Shown one piece after another: positions 1 through 10,800 of a DNA stretch of 64,000 nt. The translations under genes were made by a program, and so were the position numbers. The notes beneath the pieces were generated by a model. That model saw only the letters and a program-made list of their open reading frames with translations. It was not told where the DNA came from and made no database searches. Position 1 is the first letter of the stretch. Each line of letters starts with the position of its first letter. This DNA comes from Leptobrachium leishanense (Eukaryota > Chordata > Amphibia > Anura > Megophryidae): the NCBI GenBank assembly GCA_009667805.1, contig CM019063.1, positions 409,858,626-409,922,625 of the forward strand, read 5' to 3'.

Positions 1-56
1 CATCCTATCCTGGGAGGGTTTGAAGGCTGACCCAGACAAACTCAGGCATACTGGAT

Positions 57-464
57 ATGCCACAGCTGGAAAATGTGAAATCCCTGCAGCGCTTCATTGG
101 GTTTGTTACCTACCTGGCAAAATTCCTACCTCTCCTCTCAGAGGTCTGCAAGCCTTTGAGAAGGCTTCTGGACAAGGATGCTGTTTGGCATTGGCTTCCT
201 AAGCATGATAATGCAGTGCAGGACATCAAACGTTTGGTCACAGATACACCTGTCCTGAAGTACTATGACGTTACTACTCCTGTAACTATTCAAAGTGATG
301 CAAGCAAAACTGGACTCGGGTGTTGCCTATTGCAAGCTGGCCAGCCTATTGCTTTTGCTTCAAGAGCACTGACCCTTACTGAGAAAAACTACGCTCAAAT
401 AGAAAAGGAATGTCTTAGTATAGTGTTTGCCTGCCAGCGCTTTCACCACTACCTCTATACATAA
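57..464 (+). pseudogene. Ty3/gypsy reverse transcriptase thumb and RNase H fragment
   Basis: The frame reads as the end of reverse transcriptase (RFIGFVTYLAKFLP, a typical Ty3/gypsy thumb motif) running into RNase H. The first catalytic Asp is in IQSDASKTGLGCCLLQ, followed by the conserved ASRALT and NYAQIEKECLSIVFA block with its catalytic Glu. It stops at 462-464, where RNase H should continue for about 60-80 more residues, so it is truncated. The true start lies left of the window; the Met at 57 is only the first in this frame. Family-level identification is firm, the clade within Ty3/gypsy is not. Confidence 0.88.
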
Positions 465-486
465 CAAATTACTTGAACCTTGTATG

Positions 487-870
487 GTTACAGGTGTCCT
501 AGAGAAACTGCGGAGGAGGAAACAGATTGCCAAACTGTCTTATGATGTGCCTGCTAAGGACTTACCTGAACGAAGCATTGGAGAGTCAATCCGTATGAAG
601 CCGCTTCCTGGTGACAGGACTGGTCGCTGGAGACTGGGTTCCTGTGTTCAGCGTGTTGCCCCTCGCTCATATCTTGTGGATGTAGACGGCAGTCTCTACC
701 GCCGCAATCGGGTGGCTTGCGAAGAGCGGAGCGACTCCCCGTACAAGCTTATGTACCTCCTGCACGTGCTCCTCCCGAGGTGCTCAATGCCCCTAGTCCT
801 CCTGGACCACATCCACAAAGCGGAGAGAATACTGCTGTCCTTTCAGAAGGATACATTGAGAATGACATAA
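487..870 (+). pseudogene. Ty3/gypsy integrase C-terminal remnant
   Basis: This frame contains KPLPGDRTGRWRLG and VAPRSYLVDVDGSLYRRNR, the arrangement found at the C-terminus of vertebrate gypsy polyproteins. There a small barrel-like domain follows the integrase core and the chain ends in a Pro-rich tail. The integrase zinc finger and DDE core are absent. The frame stops at about 868-870 and other frames continue with Pro/Ser-rich text to 1055, which suggests a further frameshift in the tail. Assigned by motif style and position before an LTR; moderately sure. Confidence 0.6.
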
Positions 871-1109
871 TACAGCCACATGTACCATCAAGTTCGTCTG
901 TGCCGAACACCCCAGCCAGGAGGGCGTCTCTGTATCAATGCCTACTGGAGCTGCACGACCTTCCCCAGCCAAAATCTCTGTGGCCTTGCGTAGCGGTCGA
1001 GTTTCTAGTCTCAATCTGTAGTGTCCCTACCATTCACACAGCATGCTATGTTTGAGACTGTTCTGGATTTGTTTTAGGTTAATTGTTTACTACGTTTGTA
1101 TTGAATGTT

Positions 1110-1121
1110 AAAAAAGGGAGA
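1110..1121 (+). other. Polypurine tract of the gypsy element
   Basis: A run of A and G (AAAAAAGGGAGA) ends exactly where the LTR begins with TG. This is where plus-strand DNA synthesis is primed in LTR retrotransposons. Confidence 0.75.
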
Positions 1122-1795
1122 TGTTGTGTATTAATTATGCTTATACTTCCTGTTTCCTGTTCTGACCTCTGACCTGAAGGCAGTTCTATGATCCAACATG
1201 ATTCCTCACACAAGCAGCTTGCAGCGTCTTCATTTCTATACATGAAACAGCAGTGCTGACATTTGACAGGAAGCCCACTGCACTGTGTATTAAGTACTCA
1301 TCTCCTTTTTCATACTGTGCACATGTTGATAAATTCAGACAGCAGGGTTTGACCATAATGGTGATAGCAATGTCTGGCAGGAAGCATATTGCACTGTGAA
1401 TTGACTACTCATTTCCATGTTTTGATACTGTGCACGCACCTAGACAAACTCAACGTACCTATGCACTTGCAGCCATCTGAGCGCATACCTTGCAGTCACT
1501 CAGAATCAGCACTAATTTGGTAAATATTTCATCCGAATTGGATTCTAGACAATTCTGTCACTGGGAGCCAAGTACCAATACAGCTGTGGACTCTACCCAC
1601 ATCCACTAATGTCTATCTGCTTTTAATATATTTTAAATAAGGAGATATAGGAGGGTTATCTCTGAACCTCTGGTCATAATTTATGTATGTATTGTTTAAT
1701 AAAGATTTAAGTTTTTACATTGGTTCACTTCAAAACTTTAGTTGCTATGAAATACAGCCGGCCTATAAGCTGGTTAATAAAGGCTTTCATACACA
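1122..1795 (+). repeat. 3' LTR of the gypsy element
   Basis: It starts TGTTGTGTAT and ends ATACACA, a short inverted TG...CA pair. It contains AATAAA signals near 1698 and 1776, so polyadenylation in the LTR is plausible. Its partner 5' LTR is outside the window. Confidence 0.8.
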
Positions 1796-1814
1796 GGGTG
1801 ATATACATATAGGG

Positions 1815-2982
1815 TAGGGACCTGTGAAGCTTCGAAATTCGATTTGAAATCGAATCGCTGGTCGAATTCGACTCGAATTAGAATTTGCAGCTCAATTCGA
1901 ATTTTTTTCGAATCGGTAAGATCGCAGTGTGCCTCCCAGACGTGACGTCCTGCACTCTTTTTTTTCTTTTGCTCTGCGGAGATCCCGCACACTATTCAGC
2001 GGGGCACAGCCAGTCTTTGCACGGGCGCTATGATAGGGGGCGCACTGCGCGTCTGGAGAGGAACCCCTGGGATCCCCGGCTGCCCCTGTGAGGAGGATGT
2101 GTGTACAGCGAGGGAGGGAGCGAGCGAGCGAGTCCACGCGAGAGCTGCGAGGGGAGGGGACTGGGAATGGCAGGGGGATTCCAAGGTACGTCTGCTCTCC
2201 CAGCCTCCCTGCAATGACAGCTCCCAGCTTTGTGCCCTGTGTGCAGAGCAGCTACCCCTGTATAAACACCTCCAAAGCTCTGTGTGTACACTGCATGGAG
2301 AGCTACCTCTGTAGAACCAGCTCACTAGCACTGTATGGAGAGCTACCTCTGTAGAACCAGCTCACTAGCACTGTATGGAGAGCTACCTCTGTATAACCAG
2401 CTCCCAGCACTGTATAGAGAGCTACCTCTGTATAATCAGCTCACTAGCACTGTATGGAGAGCTACCTCTGTAGAACCAGCTCACTAGCACTGTATGGAGA
2501 GCTACCTCTGTATAACCAGCTCACTAGCACTGTATGGAGAGCTACCTCTGTATAACCAGCTCACTAGCACTGTATGGGGTCACTCTGCTCTGTGTGGGAG
2601 ATTATTATTATATATGGGGGTCACTCTGCTCTGTGTGGGAGATTATTATATGGGGTCACTCTGTCTGCTCTGTGTGGGAGATAATTATTTATAATTTTTA
2701 AATATATAATCATATACAAGTGTTTTTTACGTTTGATGTGTAGTTTGCTATAGACTAGTATATTAAGCCCATCACTGATAGATTGCAGCTGTAATAACGT
2801 CAGCTGAAACTGAGGCTGCATACACAAACAAAGCATACCTATCCAGGCTGTGTATTGTACACGAAAGCGTCACTTTTCAGAAGTTTTCGATTCGATTCGA
2901 TAATCGATTCGAGTTCGAACCTTTACAGCCGATTCGATTCGGGATTCGATTCGAGCGAAAATTAATGATTCGCAGGGTCCTA
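1815..2982. mobile_element. hAT-like non-autonomous DNA transposon with 8-bp TSD
   Basis: The ends are inverted (TAGGGACCTGTGAA and TTCGCAGGGTCCTA) and flanked by a perfect 8-bp duplication, ATATAGGG, at 1807-1814 and 2983-2990, which is diagnostic of hAT-type transposition. Sub-terminal DNA is rich in TTCGA/TCGAA repeats. The interior has a 40-bp tandem array and no transposase reading frame, so mobilisation would have needed an enzyme from elsewhere. Confidence 0.88.
2295..2690 (+). repeat. Tandem array of about 40-bp units, then three shorter GTCACTCTG units
   Basis: Units beginning GGAGAGCTACCTCTGTA recur every 40 bp from about 2295 to 2575 (seven copies, some with small gaps). From 2577 a different unit containing GGGTCACTCTGCTCTGTGTG repeats about three times. 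Both lie inside the hAT-like element. Reading frames here are artefacts of the repetition. Confidence 0.85.
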
Positions 2983-2987
2983 ATATA

Positions 2988-3666
2988 GGGCTACATTACA
3001 TTCCTCCTGCTAAAACGCCCGCAGTTTTCTCCCTACCGCCCCCATTTTAGCGTGAGATTACAATGCAGGCGATTAAAAAGCTGCCTGCATTGATACCGAG
3101 CGCTACACCCCGGGATGCTCGCGTCACCGCTAAGCACCGCCGCGAGCATCCACTCGATGGAGTCCATAAGACTCCATTGAGTTTCTGCTCTGCTGGTCAC
3201 ATGACGAGATCCGGCAGGTCAGCGTAGTGATCCGCAGGGGGAGACTGGGGAACTTTTTCCCCCAGTCTCTCCCTGCTCCCGCTGGACGGAGCCGCAGTCC
3301 TCGCCGCGGGATAGTAGGTATTTTTATTTTTTGGGGGAGGGGGTGCTGCTGGTGCTAATAGATTCTGCACCAGTGGAATCCGTTAGCACCAAGTCCAGGC
3401 TGTGGTTAACTTTCTGCTAACTGCCGGACAGTAATCAGCATTAGGACTTTGTAATCCTAACGCTGATTAACACTTTGCGCCCCCCCATGTTAAGTATAGG
3501 GAGCGCAAAGTAAAGTAACCTCGCGCAGAGAAGCGCAAGATTCCAAACACAAACGGGTTTCTTAACCCGTTAGCGTTTGGATTGTAATATGCTGTGGCTA
3601 CCAGGGCTAACGTTAACGCTCACTCAGGTGAGCGCTAATGTTAGCACCAACTATGTACTGCAGCCC
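2988..3666. mobile_element. MITE with GGGCTACATTACA ends
   Basis: The left end GGGCTACATTACA and the right end TGTACTGCAGCCC are imperfect inverted repeats, flanked by ATA on both sides. The interior is made of inverted segments and has no gene. The ends resemble the element at 12520-13265. Its left edge is overlapped by the TSD of the hAT-like element at 1815-2982. Confidence 0.65.
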
Positions 3667-3713
3667 ATAATCAGGTGACATCTAACATGACATAGGTTAT
3701 TGTATACTTATAC

Positions 3714-4657
3714 CAGTGGCGGAAGTACCAGGCTCGCAGCAGTCACGCTTGCGACCGGCTCTGGCATTCCACCACTGGAGGGGGGCCCAGGCAGTCGCCA
3801 GATTCCGGCAATCAGCGCCAGAATCTGAGAGCAGCGCCACCAGCCGTTCCTCTCCCTATGAGCGGCCGCCGGCTTGCAGCTTGGTCACTCGCCTGGGATG
3901 GAAACCACCTGACCAGTGCACGAGATCGCGGAGTACACGTGAACTCCGCAATCTCGCGAGAACGCGGCTGCGCTGGTCAGGTGGTTCCCGGCGAGCGGCC
4001 TCGCTGCATGCTGGCGGCCGCTTGGGAGAAGTACGGCCGCAGAGGTGAGAGCTGGGGGCAAATATGTCCATGTGAGGTGAGCTGGGGGCAAATATATCCA
4101 TGTGAGCTGGGGCAATATATATCCGTGAGCGGGGGCAATATATATCCATGTGAGCTGGGGGCAATATATATCCATGTGAGCTTGGGGCAATATATATTTT
4201 CCATGTGAGCTTGGGGCAATATATATCCATGTGAGCTGGGGCAAATATAGCCATGTGAGCTGGGGGCAATATATATATCCATGTGAGATGGGGCAATATA
4301 TATCCATGAGAGCTGGGGGCAATATATATATCCATGTGAGCTGGGGCAATATATACCCATGTGAGCTGTGGGCAATATACCCATGTGAGCCGGGGGCAAT
4401 ATACCCATGTGAGCTGGGGCAAATATATCCATGTGAGCCGGGGGCAATATATACCCATGTGAGCTGGGGGCAATATATCCATGTGAGCTGGGGGCAATAT
4501 ATCCATGTGAGCTGGGGCAATATATCCATGTGAGCTGGGGGCAATACTATCTTTTTTATATTGCAGGAAAAAAAAGTAAAAATATATTTTTGGGGGGGGA
4601 GGGGGGCCCTTCATGGATTCTTGCACCGGGGCCCTCAGGTTTCTAGTTACGCCACTG
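3714..4657. mobile_element. hAT-like non-autonomous element carrying a minisatellite
   Basis: Ends are CAGTGGCG and CGCCACTG, typical of hAT elements. The flanks ACTTATAC (3706-3713) and GCTTATAC (4658-4665) match at 7 of 8 positions and are read as an 8-bp TSD. A GC-rich start is followed by a long minisatellite. There is no transposase. Confidence 0.82.
4050..4545 (+). repeat. Minisatellite, about 24-28-bp unit, CCATGTGAGCTGGGGGCAAT
   Basis: About 19 imperfect units of CCATGTGAGCTGGGGGCAAT plus a variable AT stretch. All apparent proteins here, on both strands, are repeat translations. A related unit occurs in the opposite orientation at 17715-18170. Confidence 0.92.
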
Positions 4658-4741
4658 GCTTATACAATATATAATACAAGCACACGTAAAGTTAACATCA
4701 GTACATTTCAGTCTCTACATTTAACATCTTACTTTGGGCAG

Positions 4742-4898
4742 GAATGATGATGTCAATGGCGAATGGGAAGCTCCTTTAATTCCCAATCCTGCTTGTCAGC
4801 CTGATACAGGATGTGGAGAGTGGAAACGTCCCATGATTGATAACCCAAATTACAAAGGCAAATGGAAGCCTCCGATGATTGAAAATCCTAATTACCAG
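4742..4898 (+). CDS. CLGN: CLGN exon: P-domain repeats
   Basis: The acceptor ends GGGCAG and the donor is CAG|GTAACG. The exon starts with the last base of a codon and ends in phase 0. It encodes [12 protein letters not shown] and [20 protein letters not shown], the tandem Pro-rich type 1/2 motifs of the calnexin-family P-domain. That arm recruits ERp57-type partners in calnexin. Confidence 0.93.
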
Positions 4899-7800
4899 GT
4901 AACGTCAACTTGAAACACCATCAAATCATGGTACAGATTTGAACCGCACTATAAATGGGGTTGGACAAAGAAAACTGGATATAACTATAAAAACTAGAGA
5001 AATGATCATAATGTAAGTTGTACACAAACAGGCACTTTAGCAGAAGGCTAAGTAAATTCTCCCTGGAATTAGGTGTATAAAGGCTTGTCTGAGATTGGTG
5101 TTGTACATTTCACCCCTCTGTAATGTGTATTCAGCTGGGATGATAGCATTTCTATTCCAATGACTCTTCGATATCTGTAATTAGAAGTATTCCATCGGGA
5201 TTCTCACTGGGGCGTTGTATCCTGGAAACTAGTACTCATTTTTAATCTTCTGTAATTATCAGGGCATCTGGAAACCAAGAAAAATCCCCAACCCGCATTA
5301 CTTTGAGGATCTAAATCCATTTAAGATGACACCATTCAGCGCTGTTGGCTTGGAACTATGGTCTATGACATCTGACATCTACTTTGACAACTTTATCATT
5401 TGCTCTGACAAGGAGGTGGCTGATCGGTGGGCGTCAGACAGCTGGGGTCTGAAGAAACTGGTAGCTAGTGCTAATGAGGTAGGATCCTGACAACATTCAG
5501 AAGCTTGGAAAGGTCTGCACTGGTTCTCAGTTACCTAGAATACAATTTTTTTTCTCCTAGTGTTATTATGTTCAATTTGCAGCCGTCTTCTTCAATAAAC
5601 CTCTACCTATCATAAATGTGATTTCCATAAATATTCAATCCAGATAATTTTTTTCTTCTGCAGTTTAGGATGAAGCTCTACAAACAAAGCTTCACCAAAA
5701 CTAAAAAGCTTCTAAATTTATTAGACTGATATTCTATAAGGCATACAGTATGGGGATAAAATCCAAACAAAACTTTTTAAATAGATAATATAGAGTTAAA
5801 TTGGGAGGAAGAAACAGAGGGATTAAGTATTAACCCCTCTTGATTCCCTCCACACTCCCCCCTCCCATTTTAATTTTAAAAACTCATCTGTTGTTTACTT
5901 TAAAAACTCATCTAAATCCAGGACTGTTCTCCTTCTGGTCTCTGCAGGATGTGACATGCTTTCAGCTCAGCATGCCATGAAACCGCAGGGGAGCTGGGTC
6001 CTTCAGCCAATCTAGTAGCTCCCAGTGCAGGAAGGCTTTCACACAATTGGTGGGACCTAGTTCCTAAAGGTCCCAATCGGAGACTGAGCAGTCTGGCAAA
6101 TTGGAGCTGGGCCGAGGCATGGGTATGGTCTGGTTGGGGGCCCTTGCTTTATTTGGTCTGGGGGCCTTGACTGGTGTCATTCCGCCTCTGGTCCCAATCA
6201 CCAGGAAACTGAGCTCATCTCAGTTTCTGGGCTGGACTAAGCACTCCTGACGAGCCATTTCAGGCGAAACGCGCGTCGGGTGCGCCTCTCAGACCGGAGC
6301 CCCTTGTTCTTTTTGGTGATTTGCATTTTTGACATTCCTCATATGCACGTATACTCCGCTGATGGTTTCTATTGAGACTATGTATTTGGACAATTATTGA
6401 AATGCATTCACATTGGGCTATTTGAGCCAATTTATGTCTAAACAAGAGCTTCTCTTCGTCGACTTTTCTGCTGGTTTAAAGGTGTGCCTTTTTGTAGACC
6501 GGAGCTCCTTGTTCTTTCTGTTGATATATTTGTATACCCCGATGGTGGGTCCTATCGACACTAGGAATTTGGATAATTATTGCAACGCATTCATATTCGG
6601 CCATTTGAGCCAACTTATGCTTAACAAGAGCTCCTCCTTTTGACCTCTCTTGCTGATTTAAATGCAGTGGTTTATCATTCAACTGCCTACCACTTTCATT
6701 CGCCACAATACCCTGAGGTAACCCTCGAAGGCTACCTATTGTATTGATCATTGATTACATCTCTTGCCACCATACATTATCATCTTCTCAGCAGAATTGT
6801 TTTTGTTTTTATTTTATTATTATGTTTTGTGAGCACTGTCTATTCATGTACAATTGTTTGCCGATTTTAACTCTATCCAATAAAAGTTAATTATTAATCA
6901 TTGGTCTCTGGGAGACATTAGTACTCTGATGTTCCATCAGAGTAACTGTAGTTCCTGCACTCAGAGGGCTCAATTAGCCCTTTGAGCTTACCTCAGAGTG
7001 GGGAGAGGGTGTACAAGGCAGTGTGGCCACTCAGATAAGATTGAGTGGTGACATTGTGTAGAGTGTCCCTTTTAAAGTGAAGAGGTCACATGTTTTAAAA
7101 AGAGACAGCAATTTAACGGAATAGTAACCACATCACATCTACTCCCAGAACCCTATCCTAAAATAGTTGCACGAAAAGCTCCTGCAATGACTTTTAGAAC
7201 TTTTTATGCTAGTTACAGAAAATCCAGGGAACCTCCTGAAGGGATAAAATTGGAATCTACTGTAAATTACAAGTAGGGATATTTGGTCCGTGAGGTATGA
7301 TGCATGCCTGGAGGCATTCTTTTCACCAGGACCCAAATGGCCTTGTGCCCTTCTGAGTCCCATATAGAGCAGTTTCATTGTAGAGTTTCCATATAGACCT
7401 TGTAGTGTGTTCATGATTTAACGTTTTTCAAGATTAATTCCAATTTGCATTGATCTAACATAGTGCCATATGGCTTTGTAAAACCTGGACTTGAGACTCT
7501 TAATTGAAACCAAACTACAGTTTGTTTTGGGCAAGCCTTAGCTGGGTGTGCTGCCTTTTATAGGCTGATAAACCTGTTTTGATATTTATTCAGTCTTAAA
7601 AGGCTATGGCCTAGATTCCAAGCCTTATGTAAACTGAACCAGAGTTCCGGTAATGAGGGCTGCAACATAGACATTAATGGATCTGGTACATTTACTAGGG
7701 CACTGGTTAAATTTACAGCAGGGGCCAAACACAACTGAGACATTAAAGGTAAGACGCAAATGAAAATGTTTTTATTTGCTGTTTTCCATTTGTGGACTGC

Positions 7801-10800
7801 CTTTAATGTCTGTATTCTGACCGAGCCACTTTGCCAGGAGCTTGAGTTGTAATACTTACAAACTGCAACTACATAACACCAGTGGACTAAGCACTGCATT
7901 GTTATCAGCTGCAGGAGCCCATAGGACTCCATGGAGAAGGACACGATCTCGCATGAGTGAGATCTGTCCGGGACAGTGAAAAGATACGCAGAGGAACACT
8001 GGGAATTACTTGTTCCTCTGCACATAGATTGCGGAAGCACTCTCCACCGAGGGATCTGAGGGGAGTATGGGATTTTTTGTTGGGGTTGTGTTAAGTGATT
8101 GTGCTGAAGCGCAATCACGTAACACCAGGGTTTCAAAGACATTATTATTTTCAGAATAACGTCAGGTGCAGATGGAGAACGAGCTCGTTGGAAGGGATAC
8201 TCTAATAAAAAAAAGGTTCCCTTTTTTTGCTCTTAAATAATTGGACAGAGGCTGCTGACAGTCTCTGCCCATTTACTTTATTTATTTTTTATCTCCGTAG
8301 AATTTACTCACCTTTTTAGGCTAGTGTCAGACTACCTTCTTTGGAGAGAGGAAGGAACGTCCGTGAGAGTGGACGTTCCTTCCACTCGACGCCTGCCTGG
8401 CCCCCTCGCTGAGCGCACTCAGTGCGATCCTCCTATGGAGAATCGCGTTTTGCAGCTCCCTCAACGCACGTCCTAGCGCTTTGACGGGGATAACGGACGC
8501 TTATTGCGCGCGCATTTTGTGCGCGCGCACAAGCTTGTGACCAGCTCCGTTGCAGCTTCAAAACGCTGCAACGGACGCCAGTAAGCACGTCAGTACGGGT
8601 GCACATAGCGTGCTCGTCTGACGCCAGCCTTAGTTCCTCGCTGCATTCTGCTCCTGCTCTGCAGCTCAGGGACTCACAAACCTGACAGTCCCTGAAGCTT
8701 TTTTCCATGCAACTTGCGCTCCTTTACAACTTACATAGCGTGGGAACTGAAAATTACACACTGCAACTGGACTTGCTCACTTTACATATGCAAGTTTCGC
8801 AGCGCCTGTGCAGAACGATGCATGCGTAGATCCGATCCATCAGCTGCCTCTCTGCCGCTGCGATTGGTCTCAGAGACAGTGACGTCTGCACGCTCTGTAC
8901 GTGCCGATGTCACTGGTGACCAGCTGTTTAGATTAAATTATTGTGTCTGCTGGTGACATTGGGTGGGGTGGAGAAATCTCCAATTCACCACCAATTTCTC
9001 CAAATGAGGGGGGAGCTGGTAGGACACTCCTCACATCCTGACCACTTTAAAAATATGAAGTGGTCAGGATGAGTAGATTGTCCTTTTTAACTTACAGTAA
9101 GCGGCCGATACATCAGAGACGCAAGCTCAGCTTGCGTCTCACATGTAATAGGACGTTGTATATTTAAACAAAGCGTTAAGCCGTTATGCTCAAGCCCTGA
9201 ACCTAACGTCTAGGTTGTAATGTGGTCCCAGGCTTGGAATCTAGGCTAGGATTTCTTCTTCAAATTTTTTTTGTATATAATGCTCACAGTTGTAATGGCA
9301 GGGAAATATACATTTGTGCGCCTGGTAGACTAGCAGGGTTATTCAAAGAGTGCTGATCTGGCCCCGAAATGTAACCAGACACTGAAATTCAGCGTACAGT
9401 TACCTTTCCTGGCCATTCGGCTATTCAGAGCGCAGGCAATTCGCCAAATGTTTGCAAATTGCCTGCACGTATGGTGCCTGTTCGTTGCCTGTTCGAGGGC
9501 AGTGAAATCCCCATAGAAAAGCAATGCTTTGTCTATTCAGAGAACACAAAACAGCAGAGAAAAGTTGCCGAAATGCCCTGCTGTTCGGTGGTCTCATTTG
9601 GCAGGTTTATTCAGGTGAATCCCATAAGCTTCAATGTTAAAAATATTCCAGTTTTAATTCAATATCTAATAAACCATTTATTATTATATTCTGCAGTAAA
9701 AAGTCTCTTTATACATAGACTTTTAGGATCTTTTAGGCATTTCTGGGGATTTTTTTGGCAAACTTTTTTTCTTTTGATTTTTCTTTTTCCTGTAACAGAC
9801 CTTTTTATTATCATTCATTGGATCTTATATGTAAATGTCAGACATTTTCGTTCAGTAGTTTTTTGCAAACAGCGTTTAAATTTTCAAACTTTCAAGCGTA
9901 CTATTTGGTTTTTTTTCACCTCGTTCGTCTGCTAGTTGGCTTTTTCCGGCGACTGCTCTGCGCTGTGATCGGCGGCTAGTAGGGTTTCTCCGGCGTGTTC
10001 GGCGTGGTTAATCCTGCTGGTTCTGCGGATTTCGGTGAGTGTTCGGCGGGTTTGCGGTGAGTGTTCGGTGTGATGCGGCGAGTTTTCCCTGTACTACGGG
10101 GGACCCTGCAGTGCTTGCTGAATACACCACAGGGTCAGCGAACTAGGATCGCCGAATCGCCCCGAAGTGCGGGGAACGAAAAGTCACCGTGCGGTGCGGT
10201 GACTTTTCGAATCTATTTGAATAACCCTGTAGGTACAATGACCCTCGAACAGTGATGGCGAACCTTGGCACCCCAGATATTTCAGAACTACATGTCCCAT
10301 AATGTTCAGTGTGCCTTAAAGCTGTTGGAGCATCATGGGACAGGTAGTTATGAAACATCTGGCGTGCTAAGGTTCGCCAACACTGCCCTAGAATCTTGTT
10401 TTTGTGTTGTGTTAGGTCAGTGGCTTATTTCTGGCATATCAAGTTGAGAGCAGGTCAGCTGTAATGATTGAATAAGCTTTCTTCTTTGTGAGACAGTTGC
10501 CTATTGTTTGTTTTATTTCCCATTTAATCAGCCAGGCATGCTGAACCAGCTCCTCACAGCAGCAGAAGAGAGGCCGTGGCTCTGGGTTCTTTATGTATTG
10601 ACGGCAGCTCTACCTGTGGGCTTACTGGTCTTATTTTGCTGGCCCAGGAAGGTAAGTGTACATCATTTGTTTTCCAACTATTTAAATGTGCACATTCATG
10701 CTGGAGGATCAATTTATTCATTAGAAGAATCCAGCAGAATATGCTGCAGTTATTAATCTATAAAGTTTCATGTTTTTATGGTAAGAAAGGGTATATACAG

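Larger units (their letters stand above)
1..1795 (+). mobile_element. 3' part of a Ty3/gypsy LTR retrotransposon, internally deleted
   Basis: The element enters from the left edge and ends with one LTR at 1122-1795. Before the LTR are two coding remnants: the RT-thumb/RNase H junction (57-464) and, directly after it, a basic integrase-C-terminal-like segment (about 487-720). The rest of RNase H and the integrase core are missing, so an internal deletion lies near 465-486. A purine tract (about 1110-1121) sits immediately before the LTR, as expected for plus-strand priming. The upstream part and the 5' LTR lie outside the window. Not a functional element. Confidence 0.85.
5479..10531 (+). other. 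CLGN intron (about 5.05 kb) with repeats, no exon seen
   Basis: It holds a hammerhead ribozyme and a duplicated segment (6241-6650), a Harbinger-like MITE (8319-8629), a 3-bp-TSD element (9334-10229) and a short hAT MITE (10250-10385). 5500-6100 and 6900-8300 show no gene; near 7614-7700 there is a weak likeness to the fold-back MITE at 12238. Confidence 0.8.

Noticed and set aside
4050..4545. Regularly spaced repeats that might suggest a CRISPR array
   Set aside because: Units are contiguous and variable, without unique spacers, in a vertebrate transposon.
3856..4626. Long minus-strand frame (256 codons) and its companions on both strands rich in HMDI-like repeats
   Set aside because: They are translations of the 24-28-bp minisatellite, open only because of its base content and unit length.
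7558..8142. Minus-strand frame of 194 codons
   Set aside because: No motif or family resemblance, no splice context, lies antisense in a CLGN intron and partly in repeat-like DNA.
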